Shown in pieces: positions 43,334-52,067 of a DNA stretch of 64,000 bases; within the stretch, counting starts at the first letter, position 1, and each line of letters begins with the position of its first letter. The stretch covers positions 1 to 64,000 of the forward strand of contig JBBDMX010000090.1 of assembly GCA_040878035.1 (NCBI GenBank), in the 5' to 3' direction. The stretch comes from JBBDMX01 sp040878035 (GTDB taxonomy: Bacteria; Planctomycetota; Phycisphaerae; Phycisphaerales; Phycisphaeraceae). The notes under the pieces were generated by a model, which had not been told where the DNA came from, searched no databases, and saw nothing but the letters and a program-made list of their open reading frames with translations. The translations under genes and the position numbers were made by a program.

Positions 43334-44377
43334 CTAGAACTGCTTGAGGAACCGCACATCATTCTCAAACAACAGGCGGATGTCCTGGATGTTATGCTTG
43401 CGCATGGCCAGGCGTTCGATGCCCAGGCCGAAGGCAAAGCCCGTCCATTCCTCGGGGTCGTAGCCCACGGCCTGGAACACGGCCGGATCGACCATGCCGC
43501 AGCCGCCCAGTTCCATCCACTGCATCTTGCCCTGCAGTTCGATCTTCACGTACAGCTCGGCTGAGGGTTCGGTGAAAGGGAAGTAGCTGGGCACGAGGCG
43601 CACCTCGGCCTCGGGGCCGAACATCGCATGGGCGAACTGGATCAGCGTGGTCTTGAGGTCGGCCATGCTCACCTTGCGATCCACGTACAGGCCCTCGACC
43701 TGGTGGAACATCGAGTAGTGCGTGGCGTCGTGCTCGTCGGGCCGATAGACGCGGCCCATGGCCACGACGCGCAGCGGCGGCGCGGTCTTCTCCATCACGC
43801 GAATCTGAATCGTCGAAGTCTGCGAACGCAGCATGTACAGCGGTGCCGCCCCCGGAGCCGCTTGCGGCTTAGCCTCTTTTCGCACAAACGCCGACGACTC
43901 CAGATAGAAATTGTCCATCGGATCCCGTGCCGGGTGATCCGCCGGGATATTCAGCGCATCGAAGTTGTGCCACTCATCCTCGATCTCCGGCCCGGTCGCC
44001 ACATCGAAACCCATTCGCCCGAACACCTCGACCAGATCATCAATCGTCTGCGTGATGATGTGCGATCGCCCCATGCGCGGCGGCAGGGGCGGCTCGGTCA
44101 CATCGATCATCGGCCCCCGGGCACGAGGCTTGGCGTCGCCCAGTGTCGCCTTCTTGTCAGCGAAAGCCTGCTCAATCGCCTTGCGCACCTCGTTGGCCTT
44201 CTTGCCGAATGCCGGTTTGTCGGCCGCGGGCACGTCCTTGAGCAGGCCCATCAATTCCTTCACCACGCCGCGCTGGCCCAAATACTTGATGCGATACGCC
44301 TCCAAGTCGTCGGCACTGGCGACGCGATCCAGGTCGGCTTGGGCTTGGGCTTCGAGTTGGTCGATTCGTTGCATCAT
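43334..44377 (-). CDS. pheS: Phenylalanine-tRNA ligase alpha subunit
   Basis: Protein of 347 residues, the catalytic subunit of the heterotetrameric PheRS. The N-terminal coiled coil (about 1-90) is followed by the class II core: HIITQTIDDLVEVFGRMGF, TGPEIEDEWHNFDALNIPADHPARD (motif 2 region), LRSQTSTIQIRVM and, near the end, WMELGGCGMVDPAVF and GFAFGLGIERLAMRKH (motif 3). The length is typical. No pheT follows in this window, so the subunit genes are not adjacent here. Confidence 0.93.
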   Translation of the reverse strand: MMQRIDQLEAQAQADLDRVASADDLEAYRIKYLGQRGVVKELMGLLKDVPAADKPAFGKKANEVRKAIEQAFADKKATLGDAKPRARGPMIDVTEPPLPPRMGRSHIITQTIDDLVEVFGRMGFDVATGPEIEDEWHNFDALNIPADHPARDPMDNFYLESSAFVRKEAKPQAAPGAAPLYMLRSQTSTIQIRVMEKTAPPLRVVAMGRVYRPDEHDATHYSMFHQVEGLYVDRKVSMADLKTTLIQFAHAMFGPEAEVRLVPSYFPFTEPSAELYVKIELQGKMQWMELGGCGMVDPAVFQAVGYDPEEWTGFAFGLGIERLAMRKHNIQDIRLLFENDVRFLKQF

Positions 44378-44550
44378 GGGCTAGGCAGGATACTCGCTGG
44401 AGGCCGACTGGTTCAAACCGCCAGCCGGCTCGGCGCCGCTGTTTGCCACGAATTTGCCTCGACTGGGCAGCCCTGAGTGCCGATGACGACGACCTGGTCG
44501 CCAGTGAGTCGCATTAAGTGCACCGAAGGACGCGGGTTGTTTGGGTGTGC

Positions 44551-44591
44551 AAAAAAGCAACGGGCCTGGCACGTGTGCCGGGGCCCGTTGC
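44551..44591 (-). terminator. Rho-independent terminator of the RRM gene
   Basis: On the minus strand the stem GCAACGGGCC/GGCCCGTTGC (perfect, 10 bp) is followed by TTTTTT. It lies 20 bp after the RRM stop codon. Confidence 0.85.
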
Positions 44592-44610
44592 GTGTGCGTC
44601 AGAGGAGTTC

Positions 44611-44958
44611 TCAGAATCGCGAGCGGAAGCCGCCGCCACCGCCGCCACCGCCGCCACCGCCACCGCCGCGGTTGCCGCCGTAGCCGCCGCCACCACCGCC
44701 GCCGCCGCTGGTCTTGGGCTTGGCTTCGTTAACCTTGAGGGCGCGGCCGCCCATTTCCTTGCCGTCGAGCCCTGCGATGGCCGCTTGGGCCTCGCCCTCA
44801 GAGCTCATCTCGACAAAGCCGAAGCCCTTGCTGCGGCCGGTGTCGCGATCCATGATGACCTGTGCGCTGTCGATGCTGCCGAATTCGGCAAACATCTGCT
44901 TCAGGTCGCCGTCCGCCACTTCGTAACTGAGATTTCCAACGTAAAGCTTCTTACCCAT
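44611..44958 (-). CDS. Glycine-rich RRM RNA-binding protein
   Basis: Protein of 115 residues. One RNA-recognition motif fills residues 1-80: RNP2 is LYVGNLSY and RNP1 is KGFGFVEM, with the aromatic residues in place. The tail is almost pure glycine with a few Tyr, Arg and Asn (GGGGYGGNRGG, FRSRF at the end). The form is that of the small bacterial cold-shock RNA-binding proteins of cyanobacteria and planctomycetes, thought to act as RNA chaperones. The ATG at 44958 has GGAGAT about seven bases upstream. The Gly tract is written with GCC/CCG runs on the plus strand, a likely site of slippage. Confidence 0.9.
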   Translation of the reverse strand: MGKKLYVGNLSYEVADGDLKQMFAEFGSIDSAQVIMDRDTGRSKGFGFVEMSSEGEAQAAIAGLDGKEMGGRALKVNEAKPKTSGGGGGGGGYGGNRGGGGGGGGGGGGGFRSRF

Positions 44959-45266
44959 CGCCTGATCTCCAGGATGATGAATTGCGGCCCACAGGAGTGC
45001 TTTCGGGGCCGTCGCGAAAGTGGCCAACATTCTGGCCGAGAAGGTAGGAGGGCGAAGGAGGAGAGGATATGAGCGCCTTGGGCGATGTACGTATCCAGTT
45101 CGATCGACGGACCGACCAACCGCATTATACCCGCTGGCGGAGCAACTGCCAAGCAGGGGAGAGCAAAAAGGCAAATGTCGCGCTTCCCCGGCGTCATCGT
45201 CTTCATTCGCCATGCCCTGGCGGCGCGTGATTGATGGCCAGGCGCTTCGGCATGGTCAGGCGCGGA

Positions 45267-45521
45267 TTATTCAAAAATTTGCGCCACGGGGACTTGGAAG
45301 CCCGGGACCACGTCGCCGCCAGTGAGGAGGTCGTTAAGCGCGAGTCTGCGGGCAGCGCGGTCGGGCGTGTGGACCATGATCGAGTGTGTCTGCGGATCGG
45401 CGACCCAGACGAGCCGGCAGCCGCTGGCAATCCACTGCTCGACCTGCTCCGCGGTCGTGATGTGCCCGGTGATGGACATCGTGCCATTATAGCTGCCGCC
45501 AAGCCGGCCCTGGTTCGCCAC
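45267..45521 (-). pseudogene. Uma2-family endonuclease remnant (C-terminal third)
   Basis: Frame of 84 residues. From residue 15 on, the text ITTAEQVEQWIASGCRLVWV, ADPQTHSIMVHTPDRAARRL, then GGDVVPGFQVPVAQIFE matches the C-terminal end of Uma2/DUF820 restriction-endonuclease-like proteins, which are about 190 residues. The N-terminal part, including most of the nuclease core, is absent. The nearby sequence upstream is the intergenic DNA before the clpC terminator, so the gene seems truncated and dead. Confidence 0.7.
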
Positions 45522-45542
45522 AGTGCTTGGCTCTGCGACAGG

Positions 45543-45572
45543 AAAAAGGCCCGCCGCGAGGTGCGGCGGGCC
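45543..45572 (-). terminator. Rho-independent terminator of clpC
   Basis: Perfect 10-bp stem GGCCCGCCGC/GCGGCGGGCC with a 5-nt loop, followed on the minus strand by TTTTT. It is 45 bp after the clpC stop. Confidence 0.88.
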
Positions 45573-45617
45573 TGGGGAATGATCCAGTTGACACCGGGCC
45601 GGGATGGCCCGGCTATA

Positions 45618-48149
45618 TCACGTGCTTTCGGCGCCGGCTTTGGCGAGCTTGGGTTTCTCGGCTTCGGCGGGCTTGTCCTGGGCGGTGAAGGTCAGCACCT
45701 TCTTCTCTTGGTCCTTCTCGTGGTAGATGCGCACCACCTGGCCCGGCTTGAACTCGCTGCGCAGGATCGACTCGGACAGCGGGTCCTCGATGTGGTGCTC
45801 GATGGCGCGGCGGAGCGGCCGGGCGCCAAAGTCGGGGTTGTAGCCCTTCTCGATCAGGAAGTCCTTGGCACTGTCCTCCAGCTCCACCTTGATGTCGCGC
45901 TCCTCCAGCCGCTTGCAGACCTTCTTCATCTCGTAGGCGACGATGTTGACCAGGTCCTCGCGGTTGAGCGGGCGGAAGACGATCACGTCATCGAGGCGGT
46001 TGATGAACTCGGGGCGGAAGTAGCGCTCGATTTCGCTGGTCAGCGTCTGCTTCATCTTCTCGTAGTTGGCATCTTCCGAGGGCCGGGCGAAGCCGAAGCC
46101 GCCCTTGTTCTTGATCAGCTCGGCGCCGATGTTGGAGGTCATGATCAGGACGACGTTGCGGAAGTCCACATGCCGGCCGAAGGAATCGGTGAGCTGGCCT
46201 TCCTCCATGATCTGGAGGAGCATATTGAAGACATCCGGGTGCGCCTTTTCGATTTCGTCCAGGAGCACCACGCTGTAAGGCCGGCGGCGGATCTGCTCGG
46301 TGAGCTGGCCGCCCTCTTCGTAGCCGACGTAGCCGGGGGGTGCGCCGATGAGCCGGCTGACGTTGTGCTTCTCCATGTACTCGGACATGTCGATGCGGAT
46401 CAGGGCGTCCTCATCGCCGAACATGAACTCCGCCAGCGCTTTGGAGAGCAGGGTCTTACCCACGCCCGACGGGCCGACGAAGATGAACGAGCCCATGGGG
46501 CGGCGGGGGTCCTTGAGCCCCGAGCGTGCCCGCCGGATGGCCTTGGACACGGCCACGATCGACTCGTTCTGCGAGACGACCTTCTTGTGCAGCTCGTCCT
46601 CGAGGCGCAGCAACCGCTCGCTTTCGGCCTTTTCCAGCCGGGTCAGCGGGATGCCGGTCATCTTGGACACCACCTCGCAGATGACGTTTTCATCCACCAC
46701 GCCATCCACTTCCTTGGCCCGGGCGCGCCAATCCTTCTGGATGCCTTCCTTCTTGCGGCGGAGGTTCTCCACCTGATCGCGCAACTCGGCGGCACGCTCG
46801 TAATCCGCGCCCTTGACCGACTCGTCCTTCTCGATCGACAACCGCTCGATCTCGGTCTCGATCTCCGCCAGGTCCGGCGGCTTGCTCATGCTTTTGAGCC
46901 GCACGCGCGCCCCCGATTCGTCGATCACGTCAATCGACTTGTCCGGCTGGACACGGCCGGTGATGTAGCGGGTGGACAATTCCACCGCCTGGCGGATCGC
47001 CTCGTCAGTGATCTGCACGCGATGATGGGCTTCGTAGCGATCGCGCAGACCTTTGAGAATCGCGACCGTATCTTCCTTGCTGGGCTGCTCGACCAGGATG
47101 GTCTGGAAGCGGCGTTCCAAGGCGCCGTCTTTCTCGATGTACTTGCGGTACTCGTCGAGGGTGGTGGCGCCGATGCACTGGATTTCGCCGCGGGACAGCG
47201 CGGGCTTGAGCACGTTGGACGCATCGATGGCGCCCTCGGCGCCGCCGGCGCCCACCAGCGTGTGCAATTCGTCGATGAAAAGCACGACATTCTTGGCGCG
47301 GCGGACTTCGTTCATGACCGCCTTGATGCGTTCCTCGAACTGGCCGCGGTACTTGGTGCCGGCGACCATCATGGCCAGGTCCAGCACGACGATGCGGCGG
47401 TCCGCCAGCAGTTCGGGCACGTCCTTATTGACGATCTTCTGGGCCATGCCCTCGACGATGGCGGTCTTGCCCACGCCGGCTTCGCCCAGCAGCACGGGGT
47501 TGTTCTTGGTGCGGCGGCAGAGGATCTGGATCAGACGCTCGATTTCCTTGTCGCGCCCGATCACCGGGTCAAGCTGGCCCTCGGCCGCCAACTCGGTCAG
47601 GTCGCGTCCAAAGCTGTCCAAGGCCGGGGTCTTGCTCTTGCCCGGCTTGGCCTGCGGCTCGCCGCCTTCAGCCGCCGGGGCGCCGCCCTTACCCGCTTCC
47701 TCAGGCTCCACGCCCGCGCCCAGCAGGTTGAGTACTTCCTCACGCACTTCCTCGAGCTTGAGCCCCAGGTTCATCAGTACCTGGGCCGCCACGCCCTCAC
47801 GCTCACGCAACAGGCCCAGAAGCAGGTGCTCGGTGCCCACGTAGTTGTGGTTGAGATTACGCGCCTCTTCGATGGCGTATTCGATGACCTTCTTGGCGCG
47901 CGGGGTCTGCGGCAGCTTGCCCATGGTCACCTGGTCGGGGCCGGACTTCACCAGCTTCTCGACCTCCAGGCGCACCTTGCGCAGGTCCACATCCAGGTTC
48001 TTGAGCACATTGGCGCCGACGCCCGAGCCTTCCTTGACCAGGCCCAGGAGAATGTGCTCGGTGCCGATGTACTCGTGGTTGAAGCGCTGGGCTTCCTGGT
48101 TGGCCAGCGCCATGACTTTGCGGGCTCGATCGGTGAATCGTTCAAACAT
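45618..48149 (-). CDS. clpC: ATP-dependent Clp protease ATP-binding subunit ClpC
   Basis: Protein of 843 residues, a Hsp100 unfoldase that feeds proteins to ClpP. Two Clp-R repeats form the N-terminal domain (1-145; IGTEHILLGLVKEG and VGTEHLLLGLLRER). The first AAA+ module has Walker A GEAGVGKT at about 225. A UVR motif (ERAAELRDQVENLRRKKEGI, about 450) marks ClpC rather than ClpB or ClpA. The second AAA+ module has GPSGVGKT at about 560, and the ClpP-binding loop region follows. The end is a short Lys/Ala-rich tail. No mcsA/mcsB or ctsR is adjacent. It has its own terminator. Confidence 0.95.
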   Translation of the reverse strand: MFERFTDRARKVMALANQEAQRFNHEYIGTEHILLGLVKEGSGVGANVLKNLDVDLRKVRLEVEKLVKSGPDQVTMGKLPQTPRAKKVIEYAIEEARNLNHNYVGTEHLLLGLLREREGVAAQVLMNLGLKLEEVREEVLNLLGAGVEPEEAGKGGAPAAEGGEPQAKPGKSKTPALDSFGRDLTELAAEGQLDPVIGRDKEIERLIQILCRRTKNNPVLLGEAGVGKTAIVEGMAQKIVNKDVPELLADRRIVVLDLAMMVAGTKYRGQFEERIKAVMNEVRRAKNVVLFIDELHTLVGAGGAEGAIDASNVLKPALSRGEIQCIGATTLDEYRKYIEKDGALERRFQTILVEQPSKEDTVAILKGLRDRYEAHHRVQITDEAIRQAVELSTRYITGRVQPDKSIDVIDESGARVRLKSMSKPPDLAEIETEIERLSIEKDESVKGADYERAAELRDQVENLRRKKEGIQKDWRARAKEVDGVVDENVICEVVSKMTGIPLTRLEKAESERLLRLEDELHKKVVSQNESIVAVSKAIRRARSGLKDPRRPMGSFIFVGPSGVGKTLLSKALAEFMFGDEDALIRIDMSEYMEKHNVSRLIGAPPGYVGYEEGGQLTEQIRRRPYSVVLLDEIEKAHPDVFNMLLQIMEEGQLTDSFGRHVDFRNVVLIMTSNIGAELIKNKGGFGFARPSEDANYEKMKQTLTSEIERYFRPEFINRLDDVIVFRPLNREDLVNIVAYEMKKVCKRLEERDIKVELEDSAKDFLIEKGYNPDFGARPLRRAIEHHIEDPLSESILRSEFKPGQVVRIYHEKDQEKKVLTFTAQDKPAEAEKPKLAKAGAEST

Positions 48150-48500
48150 GAGTTTCTGCCTCTCGCCGCGGACACGCTTTTCCCGCGGTCATTTCATTGT
48201 AGCGCTGCAGGTCAAATGCCTGCCGGTCGCCGGTGTCGATGGCTCATGGTAGGAGCCCTGCCACGCCGCAGCCCCGCCCATATATCGGCTAGGAGCAAGA
48301 GCGGGACCAACAATCCCTAAGAGGAAAACCGCCATTGCCTTGCGGTTATTCGCAGTGTCGCCGCTGCCGCGCGGAGTGTCAATCTTGCAGTCGCGGGGGA
48401 GCGGCCCGCCAAGACCGCAGGTCCAGGTCACTTCTCCCTGGGGTAGAGGCTGCGGATCAGTGGATCATCGGATGAGACGAGCCTGATAGCTGTCGTGAGG
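48150..48500. other. Gap upstream of clpC
   Basis: About 350 bp with no credible gene. It presumably contains the clpC promoter; no CtsR-type direct repeat or CIRCE palindrome was seen. The far end abuts the Clp-N-like remnant. Confidence 0.35.
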
Positions 48501-48680
48501 TCAGGACAACTCGCCCAGCGCCTTGAGCACCGCCGCGCGGGTGACACCAAGTGCTGCCAGGGCACGGGCTGGTCTGCTATCGGGAGACTCGAGCAGCGCC
48601 AGCAGAAAATGCTCGGCCGTGGGGAGAGTCTCCCCGCAGGAGCTTGGAGCCCAACATCCGATCGCACAGGACTTCCATGA
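48501..48680 (-). pseudogene. Remnant of a Clp N-terminal (Clp-R) domain
   Basis: The frame ending at 48501 reads TAEHFLLALLESPDSRPARA then LAALGVTRAAVLKALGELS, which matches the second half of a Clp-R repeat (usual form EHLLLALL...ALGVD..ALRAAL). Upstream residues in the same frame do not fit the family, so the first half is missing or shifted. It lies 350 bp upstream of clpC and overlaps the 3' end of the radical SAM gene if extended. It may be a decayed ClpS/ClpC-like adaptor or a diverged Clp-R protein. Confidence 0.45.
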
Positions 48681-48744
48681 GTCTTGGCTGTGCTGGGCAT
48701 GTGTCAGGAAATCAAACAGGTACACCTTGGGGGTCGCCTTGCCA

Positions 48745-49899
48745 TCACGCAAACAGCGCCATCTGCCCCGCGGCACTGGGCCGTCGAAATACTGTCGGAT
48801 CATACGGTGGGGATTTGCGATTCAAATGGTAGCGGGCCTGGAACACCTTGAACACCCGCCCGATCTGCTCGGCGATCTGCCCGTCGCCGCGGCCGCGGTG
48901 CTCCGGCGTGCTGTCGTAGAGCTTGCCGTGGTGCATCGAGCGCAGCAGATTCAGGGCGTGCTCGGCGCGGTCGGGGAAATGCCGTTGCAGCCAATCCTCG
49001 TACAACGCCTTGATCTGATAGGGCAGGCGCAGCATGACATAGGCGGCGCTATGGGCGCCGGCGTCGGCGACGGCCTGGAGAATGGCCGGCGTCTCGCGGT
49101 CGGTGATCGCCGGAATGATCGGCGCGATCATGACGTTGACGGGGATACCCGCGTCCGCCAGGGCGCGGATGGTCGCCAGTCGCTCGGTCGGGGCGCTGGC
49201 GCGTGGCTCGAGCTTGGCGGCCAGCTTGTTGTCCAGCGTGGGCAGCGTGATCGAGGCATGCACCGCGTGGTAGCGGTCCAGCTCGGTCAGCAGGTCCAGG
49301 TCGCGCAGGATCAGGCGATTCTTGGTGATCACGCCGACCTTCTGCCGGCACTCGACCAGCACCTCCAGACATGCGCGGGCGATCTTGAGCTTGGCCTCGA
49401 TGGGCTGCCAGCAGTCGGTGATGGCGGACATGACGATCGTTTCCGGCTTCCAGCGCGGCGACGCCAACTCGCGGCGCAGCATGGCCGCAGCCTCGGGCTT
49501 GGCCATGATGCGCGTCTCAAAGTCAATTCCGCAGGAAAAGCCCAGGTACTCGTGGTACGGGCGGGCGTAGCAGTAGATGCAGCCATGCTCGCAGCCACGG
49601 TAGGGATTGAGCGTCCACTCAAAGCCGATGTCCGGGCTTTGCACGCTGTTGATGATGGTCTTGCTCTTGTCGCGGTAGATGCGCGTGGGCACGGTGCGCC
49701 CCGCCTCCGATTCCGGGGGCTCCTCGACCATCAGTTGGTCCAGATGCTCCCCCAGCACGTGCAGGCGCACGGATTCGAAACGGTTGCCCGGATTAAGCCC
49801 CGCCCCCCGGCCGCGAACACCATGGGCCGCATCCAGCAGGCCATCGCAGTACTCGCCGACGTCGCTGTCGCCTTTGGGGTTGTCGTACCATTTGGCCAT
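48745..49899 (-). CDS. PA0069-family radical SAM protein
   Basis: Protein of 384 residues. The cluster motif is NPYRGCEHGCIYCYAR with Cys 103, 107 and 110, in the spore-photoproduct-lyase-like group. VGVITKNRLILRDLDLL and NVMIAPIIPAITD are typical of the PA0069/SplB-related family found across bacteria with no settled function (a role in DNA or nucleotide repair has been suggested for relatives). The frame opens with TTG-GGT-ATG; the ATG at 49899 is preferred. It stands upstream of the Clp-like remnant and downstream of the Phd/VapC pair, with no obvious operon partner. Confidence 0.85.
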   Translation of the reverse strand: MAKWYDNPKGDSDVGEYCDGLLDAAHGVRGRGAGLNPGNRFESVRLHVLGEHLDQLMVEEPPESEAGRTVPTRIYRDKSKTIINSVQSPDIGFEWTLNPYRGCEHGCIYCYARPYHEYLGFSCGIDFETRIMAKPEAAAMLRRELASPRWKPETIVMSAITDCWQPIEAKLKIARACLEVLVECRQKVGVITKNRLILRDLDLLTELDRYHAVHASITLPTLDNKLAAKLEPRASAPTERLATIRALADAGIPVNVMIAPIIPAITDRETPAILQAVADAGAHSAAYVMLRLPYQIKALYEDWLQRHFPDRAEHALNLLRSMHHGKLYDSTPEHRGRGDGQIAEQIGRVFKVFQARYHLNRKSPPYDPTVFRRPSAAGQMALFA

Positions 49900-49945
49900 A
49901 CCCAAACATTATGCGAACTGTTAGGCTCGGGCAAGACGCGCAGCC

Positions 49946-50368
49946 TTACGAAATAAGCAGATGTTTGACGCCGAATTGCCCGGCGGCGCGAATCAGCAAT
50001 TCATCGGCGCTGATCAAAGTCATGTTGTTGGCGAATGTGGCCGCCAGATGCAATGCATCCAAAGCCCGTAATGTGGAAGTGAATCCACCGACCCATTGGC
50101 GGGCAATCGCGTATTCGCGTGCGCCAACCGGCACCAGCCGATAGCGAGCATCGTTGATATGCAATTGAAACATGGCGGCGATCTTGTTCGCCGCGGGGAG
50201 GCCAAGCACTCCGGTGCGCACCTTCAACGACAGGGCCGAATGAAATTCGAGTTCGACCAGCGGGCTAATTGTCGGCTCGCCCAGACTGCCGAGTGCTTTC
50301 TGAACCTTCTCGCTCAGGCGTTCGGGACAGTAGTACGCCACGAGCACGCTGGTATCGAGGTAGTGCAT
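49946..50368 (-). CDS. vapC: PIN-domain toxin (VapC-like)
   Basis: Protein of 140 residues, a putative Mg-dependent ribonuclease. The acidic residues of the PIN site are present: Asp5 (YLDTSVL), Glu39 (PLVELEF), Asp104 (ALDALHLA) and Asp122 (ISADELL). Its ATG overlaps the stop of the antitoxin gene by one base (TAATG), so synthesis is coupled and antitoxin comes first. Known VapC toxins cut tRNA or rRNA; the target here is unknown. Confidence 0.88.
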   Translation of the reverse strand: MHYLDTSVLVAYYCPERLSEKVQKALGSLGEPTISPLVELEFHSALSLKVRTGVLGLPAANKIAAMFQLHINDARYRLVPVGAREYAIARQWVGGFTSTLRALDALHLAATFANNMTLISADELLIRAAGQFGVKHLLIS

Positions 50369-50607
50369 TAGTACCGTGCCTGTCTGCGGGATTCGACAAG
50401 CAGCTTGGACAGCGGCTTGCCTTTGATGCGCACCGAAGCCCGAAACTCAGTCAGGTCCGGTAAGGCGCCGCCGGCCTCAGTCTGCACCGGCCCGATCTGA
50501 GCCACGTCGCGCCCGTGGCGGGAGATCAAGGCCGACTGCCCCCGTTCGGCCGCGTCCACGATTTCGCTCAACTGCCGGCGCGCTTCTCGGATATTCACGG
50601 TTCTCAT
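50368..50607 (-). CDS. Phd/YefM-family antitoxin
   Basis: Protein of 79 residues. The N-terminal Phd-type DNA-binding fold is clear (VNIREARRQLSEIVDAAERG, then ALISRHGRDVAQIGP), and the C-terminal part (LTEFRASVRIKGKPLSKLLV) would wrap the toxin. It partners the PIN toxin that follows and probably represses the operon. The ATG at 50607 is favoured by TAGGAG just upstream; a TTG six bases earlier is the alternative. Confidence 0.88.
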   Translation of the reverse strand: MRTVNIREARRQLSEIVDAAERGQSALISRHGRDVAQIGPVQTEAGGALPDLTEFRASVRIKGKPLSKLLVESRRQARY

Positions 50608-50720
50608 CGGCAACTCCTATGTGTGTACACAAATAGTGTATCGGCCGAATCAGGCCCGTCAAACTCTCGAATTGGTAATCCACGCCGCCCCGCATACCCT
50701 GAGCGTGGGAGTGCACCGCC

Positions 50721-51965
50721 ATGACTGCTCTACCCGTGCCCGAGGATCGGGCGCATCGTGATGCATACAAACAGGCCTTCGGTCAGGAGCGCTGCGCCAA
50801 TGCCCGGCGCATGGCCATGCTTCGCGCTGCGCTGGTTTCGGCGTTCCTGGCGAATTACGCCGTCCTATGGTTCCTGGCCGAGCAGGCCCGGCCCCGGACC
50901 TGGCTGACCATCTTTGCACTCTACTGGCTGGCGGCGGTCGCCATCTGGCTGGCGGCGCGATCGTCCGATCGCATCGTCCGCTGGTCGAGCCTGGCCATCC
51001 CCTTTCTCGACATGCCTGTCGTGCTGGCGCTGAGCATGACTTCGCCCCGCGCCCTGGCAGGCGGCCCCTTCGCGCAAGCCGAACCGCTCTACCTCTGCGC
51101 CCTCTATGCCCTGATGATCGTCTTGACTCTGCTGACCCTCAGCAGCCGGCAGATTCTCCTGGCGACGGTGATGGCGATCACGCTGCTGATTTTCGAGGCG
51201 TGGTGGTTCAAGTCGCCGGTGGAACTACTGACCTTCGCCGTCGTCGTGCTGGGCGCGGTGCCGGCGGTGTGCCTGTACATGCGTTTCCGCATCGCGCGGC
51301 TGCTCAAGAACACCGCTGAGCACCAGATGCGCCGCGAACGGCTGGGGCGATTCTTCTCGCCCGCGATCGCCGAGCTGGTTGAACAGATGGGCGACGAGGG
51401 TGGCGGACAGACACGCATGGTCACCGTGCTCATCAGCGACCTGCGTGATTTCACCGCCATGTCCAGCCGGCTGCCCAGCAACCAGGTGGTCGAACTGCTC
51501 AATGATTTCTACGGCCGCATGGTCACGGCTGTGTTTGCCCATGGCGGAACGCTGGACAAGTTCGTGGGCGACGGTGTGCTGGCGTATTTCGGGGCGCCGG
51601 TGGATCAGCCCGATCACGCCGTGCGGGCCGCCCAATGCGCCTTGGCCATGCAAAAGTCGCTGGCGGAATTCAACCTTGAGCGCGCCAAGACCGAACTGGC
51701 GCCGCTGCGCATGGGCATCGGCATCCATACCGGCCCGGTGACGATCGGCGCCATCGGCGTGCCGGCGCGACGCGAATACACCGTCATCGGCCAGACTGTC
51801 AACGTCGCCTCCCGCCTGGAAACGCTCACCAAGGAAATGCCCGCCAATATCATCGTGTCTGAATCGGTGCGCCTGGGCGCCGGCGCCAGCCTGCTAACGC
51901 GCCCGCTGCCTTCGGTGCAGGTGCGCGGCCTGACGGGTGAGATGCTGATCCACGCGCTGGATTGA
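50721..51965 (+). CDS. Membrane-bound class III adenylate/guanylate cyclase
   Basis: Protein of 414 residues. Six membrane helices (about 33-205, for example ALVSAFLANYAVLWFLAEQ and LLTFAVVVLGAVPAVCLYM) form an N-terminal sensor/anchor, then a catalytic domain at about 230-410: VTVLISDLRDFTAMS (metal Asp), GTLDKFVGDGVLAYFG (second metal Asp and base-contacting Lys) and REYTVIGQTVNVASRLE (Asn/Arg of the transition-state pair). All residues for an active homodimer are present. The Lys and Thr at the base-contacting sites suggest ATP rather than GTP. It precedes the retron on the same strand, separated by 102 bp from the first base of the retron RNA. Confidence 0.88.
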   Translation: MTALPVPEDRAHRDAYKQAFGQERCANARRMAMLRAALVSAFLANYAVLWFLAEQARPRTWLTIFALYWLAAVAIWLAARSSDRIVRWSSLAIPFLDMPVVLALSMTSPRALAGGPFAQAEPLYLCALYALMIVLTLLTLSSRQILLATVMAITLLIFEAWWFKSPVELLTFAVVVLGAVPAVCLYMRFRIARLLKNTAEHQMRRERLGRFFSPAIAELVEQMGDEGGGQTRMVTVLISDLRDFTAMSSRLPSNQVVELLNDFYGRMVTAVFAHGGTLDKFVGDGVLAYFGAPVDQPDHAVRAAQCALAMQKSLAEFNLERAKTELAPLRMGIGIHTGPVTIGAIGVPARREYTVIGQTVNVASRLETLTKEMPANIIVSESVRLGAGASLLTRPLPSVQVRGLTGEMLIHALD

Positions 51966-51966
51966 C

Positions 51967-52001
51967 TCCCTCTCCCCCGGGGAGAGGGCTGGGGTGAGGG
52001 G
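51967..52001. repeat. CCCTCTCCC..GGGAGAGGGCTGGGGTGAGGGG repeat, copy 2
   Basis: CTCTCCCCCGGGGAGAGGGC and TGGGGTGAGGGG, nearly the same as 19474-19510. It immediately follows the cyclase stop codon and may act as its 3' hairpin. A second hairpin (GGGCC..TGCA / TGCA..GGCCC) follows at 52014-52045. Confidence 0.7.
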
Positions 52002-52031
52002 ACCCAGATGCACGGGCCGTTGCATCCTCGC

Positions 52032-52060
52032 TTGCACCGTGGCCCGGCCGTGGTCATCAT
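52032..52060 (+). promoter_or_regulatory. Candidate promoter of the retron RNA
   Basis: TTGCAC at 52032-52037, a 17-bp spacer, then CATCAT at 52055-52060. The predicted start point, about 7 bp after the -10 box, falls at 52067, the first base before the inferred 5' arm (a1) of the retron RNA at 52068. The -35 box overlaps a hairpin that might belong to the cyclase transcript. Confidence 0.5.
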
Positions 52061-52067
52061 GCATTCA

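Noticed and set aside
44640..44715. Trinucleotide-like repeat tract (GCCACC)
   Set aside because: It is simply the coding sequence of the glycine-rich tail of the RRM protein on the opposite strand.
45231..48320. Open frame of 1029 codons on the plus strand opposite clpC
   Set aside because: It is the antisense of clpC; its composition is a shadow of the GC-rich codons and clpC on the minus strand has every family motif.
48745..49899. Spore photoproduct lyase
   Set aside because: The CxxxCxxC context fits the PA0069-type family; the conserved catalytic Cys region of true SplB was not recognised.
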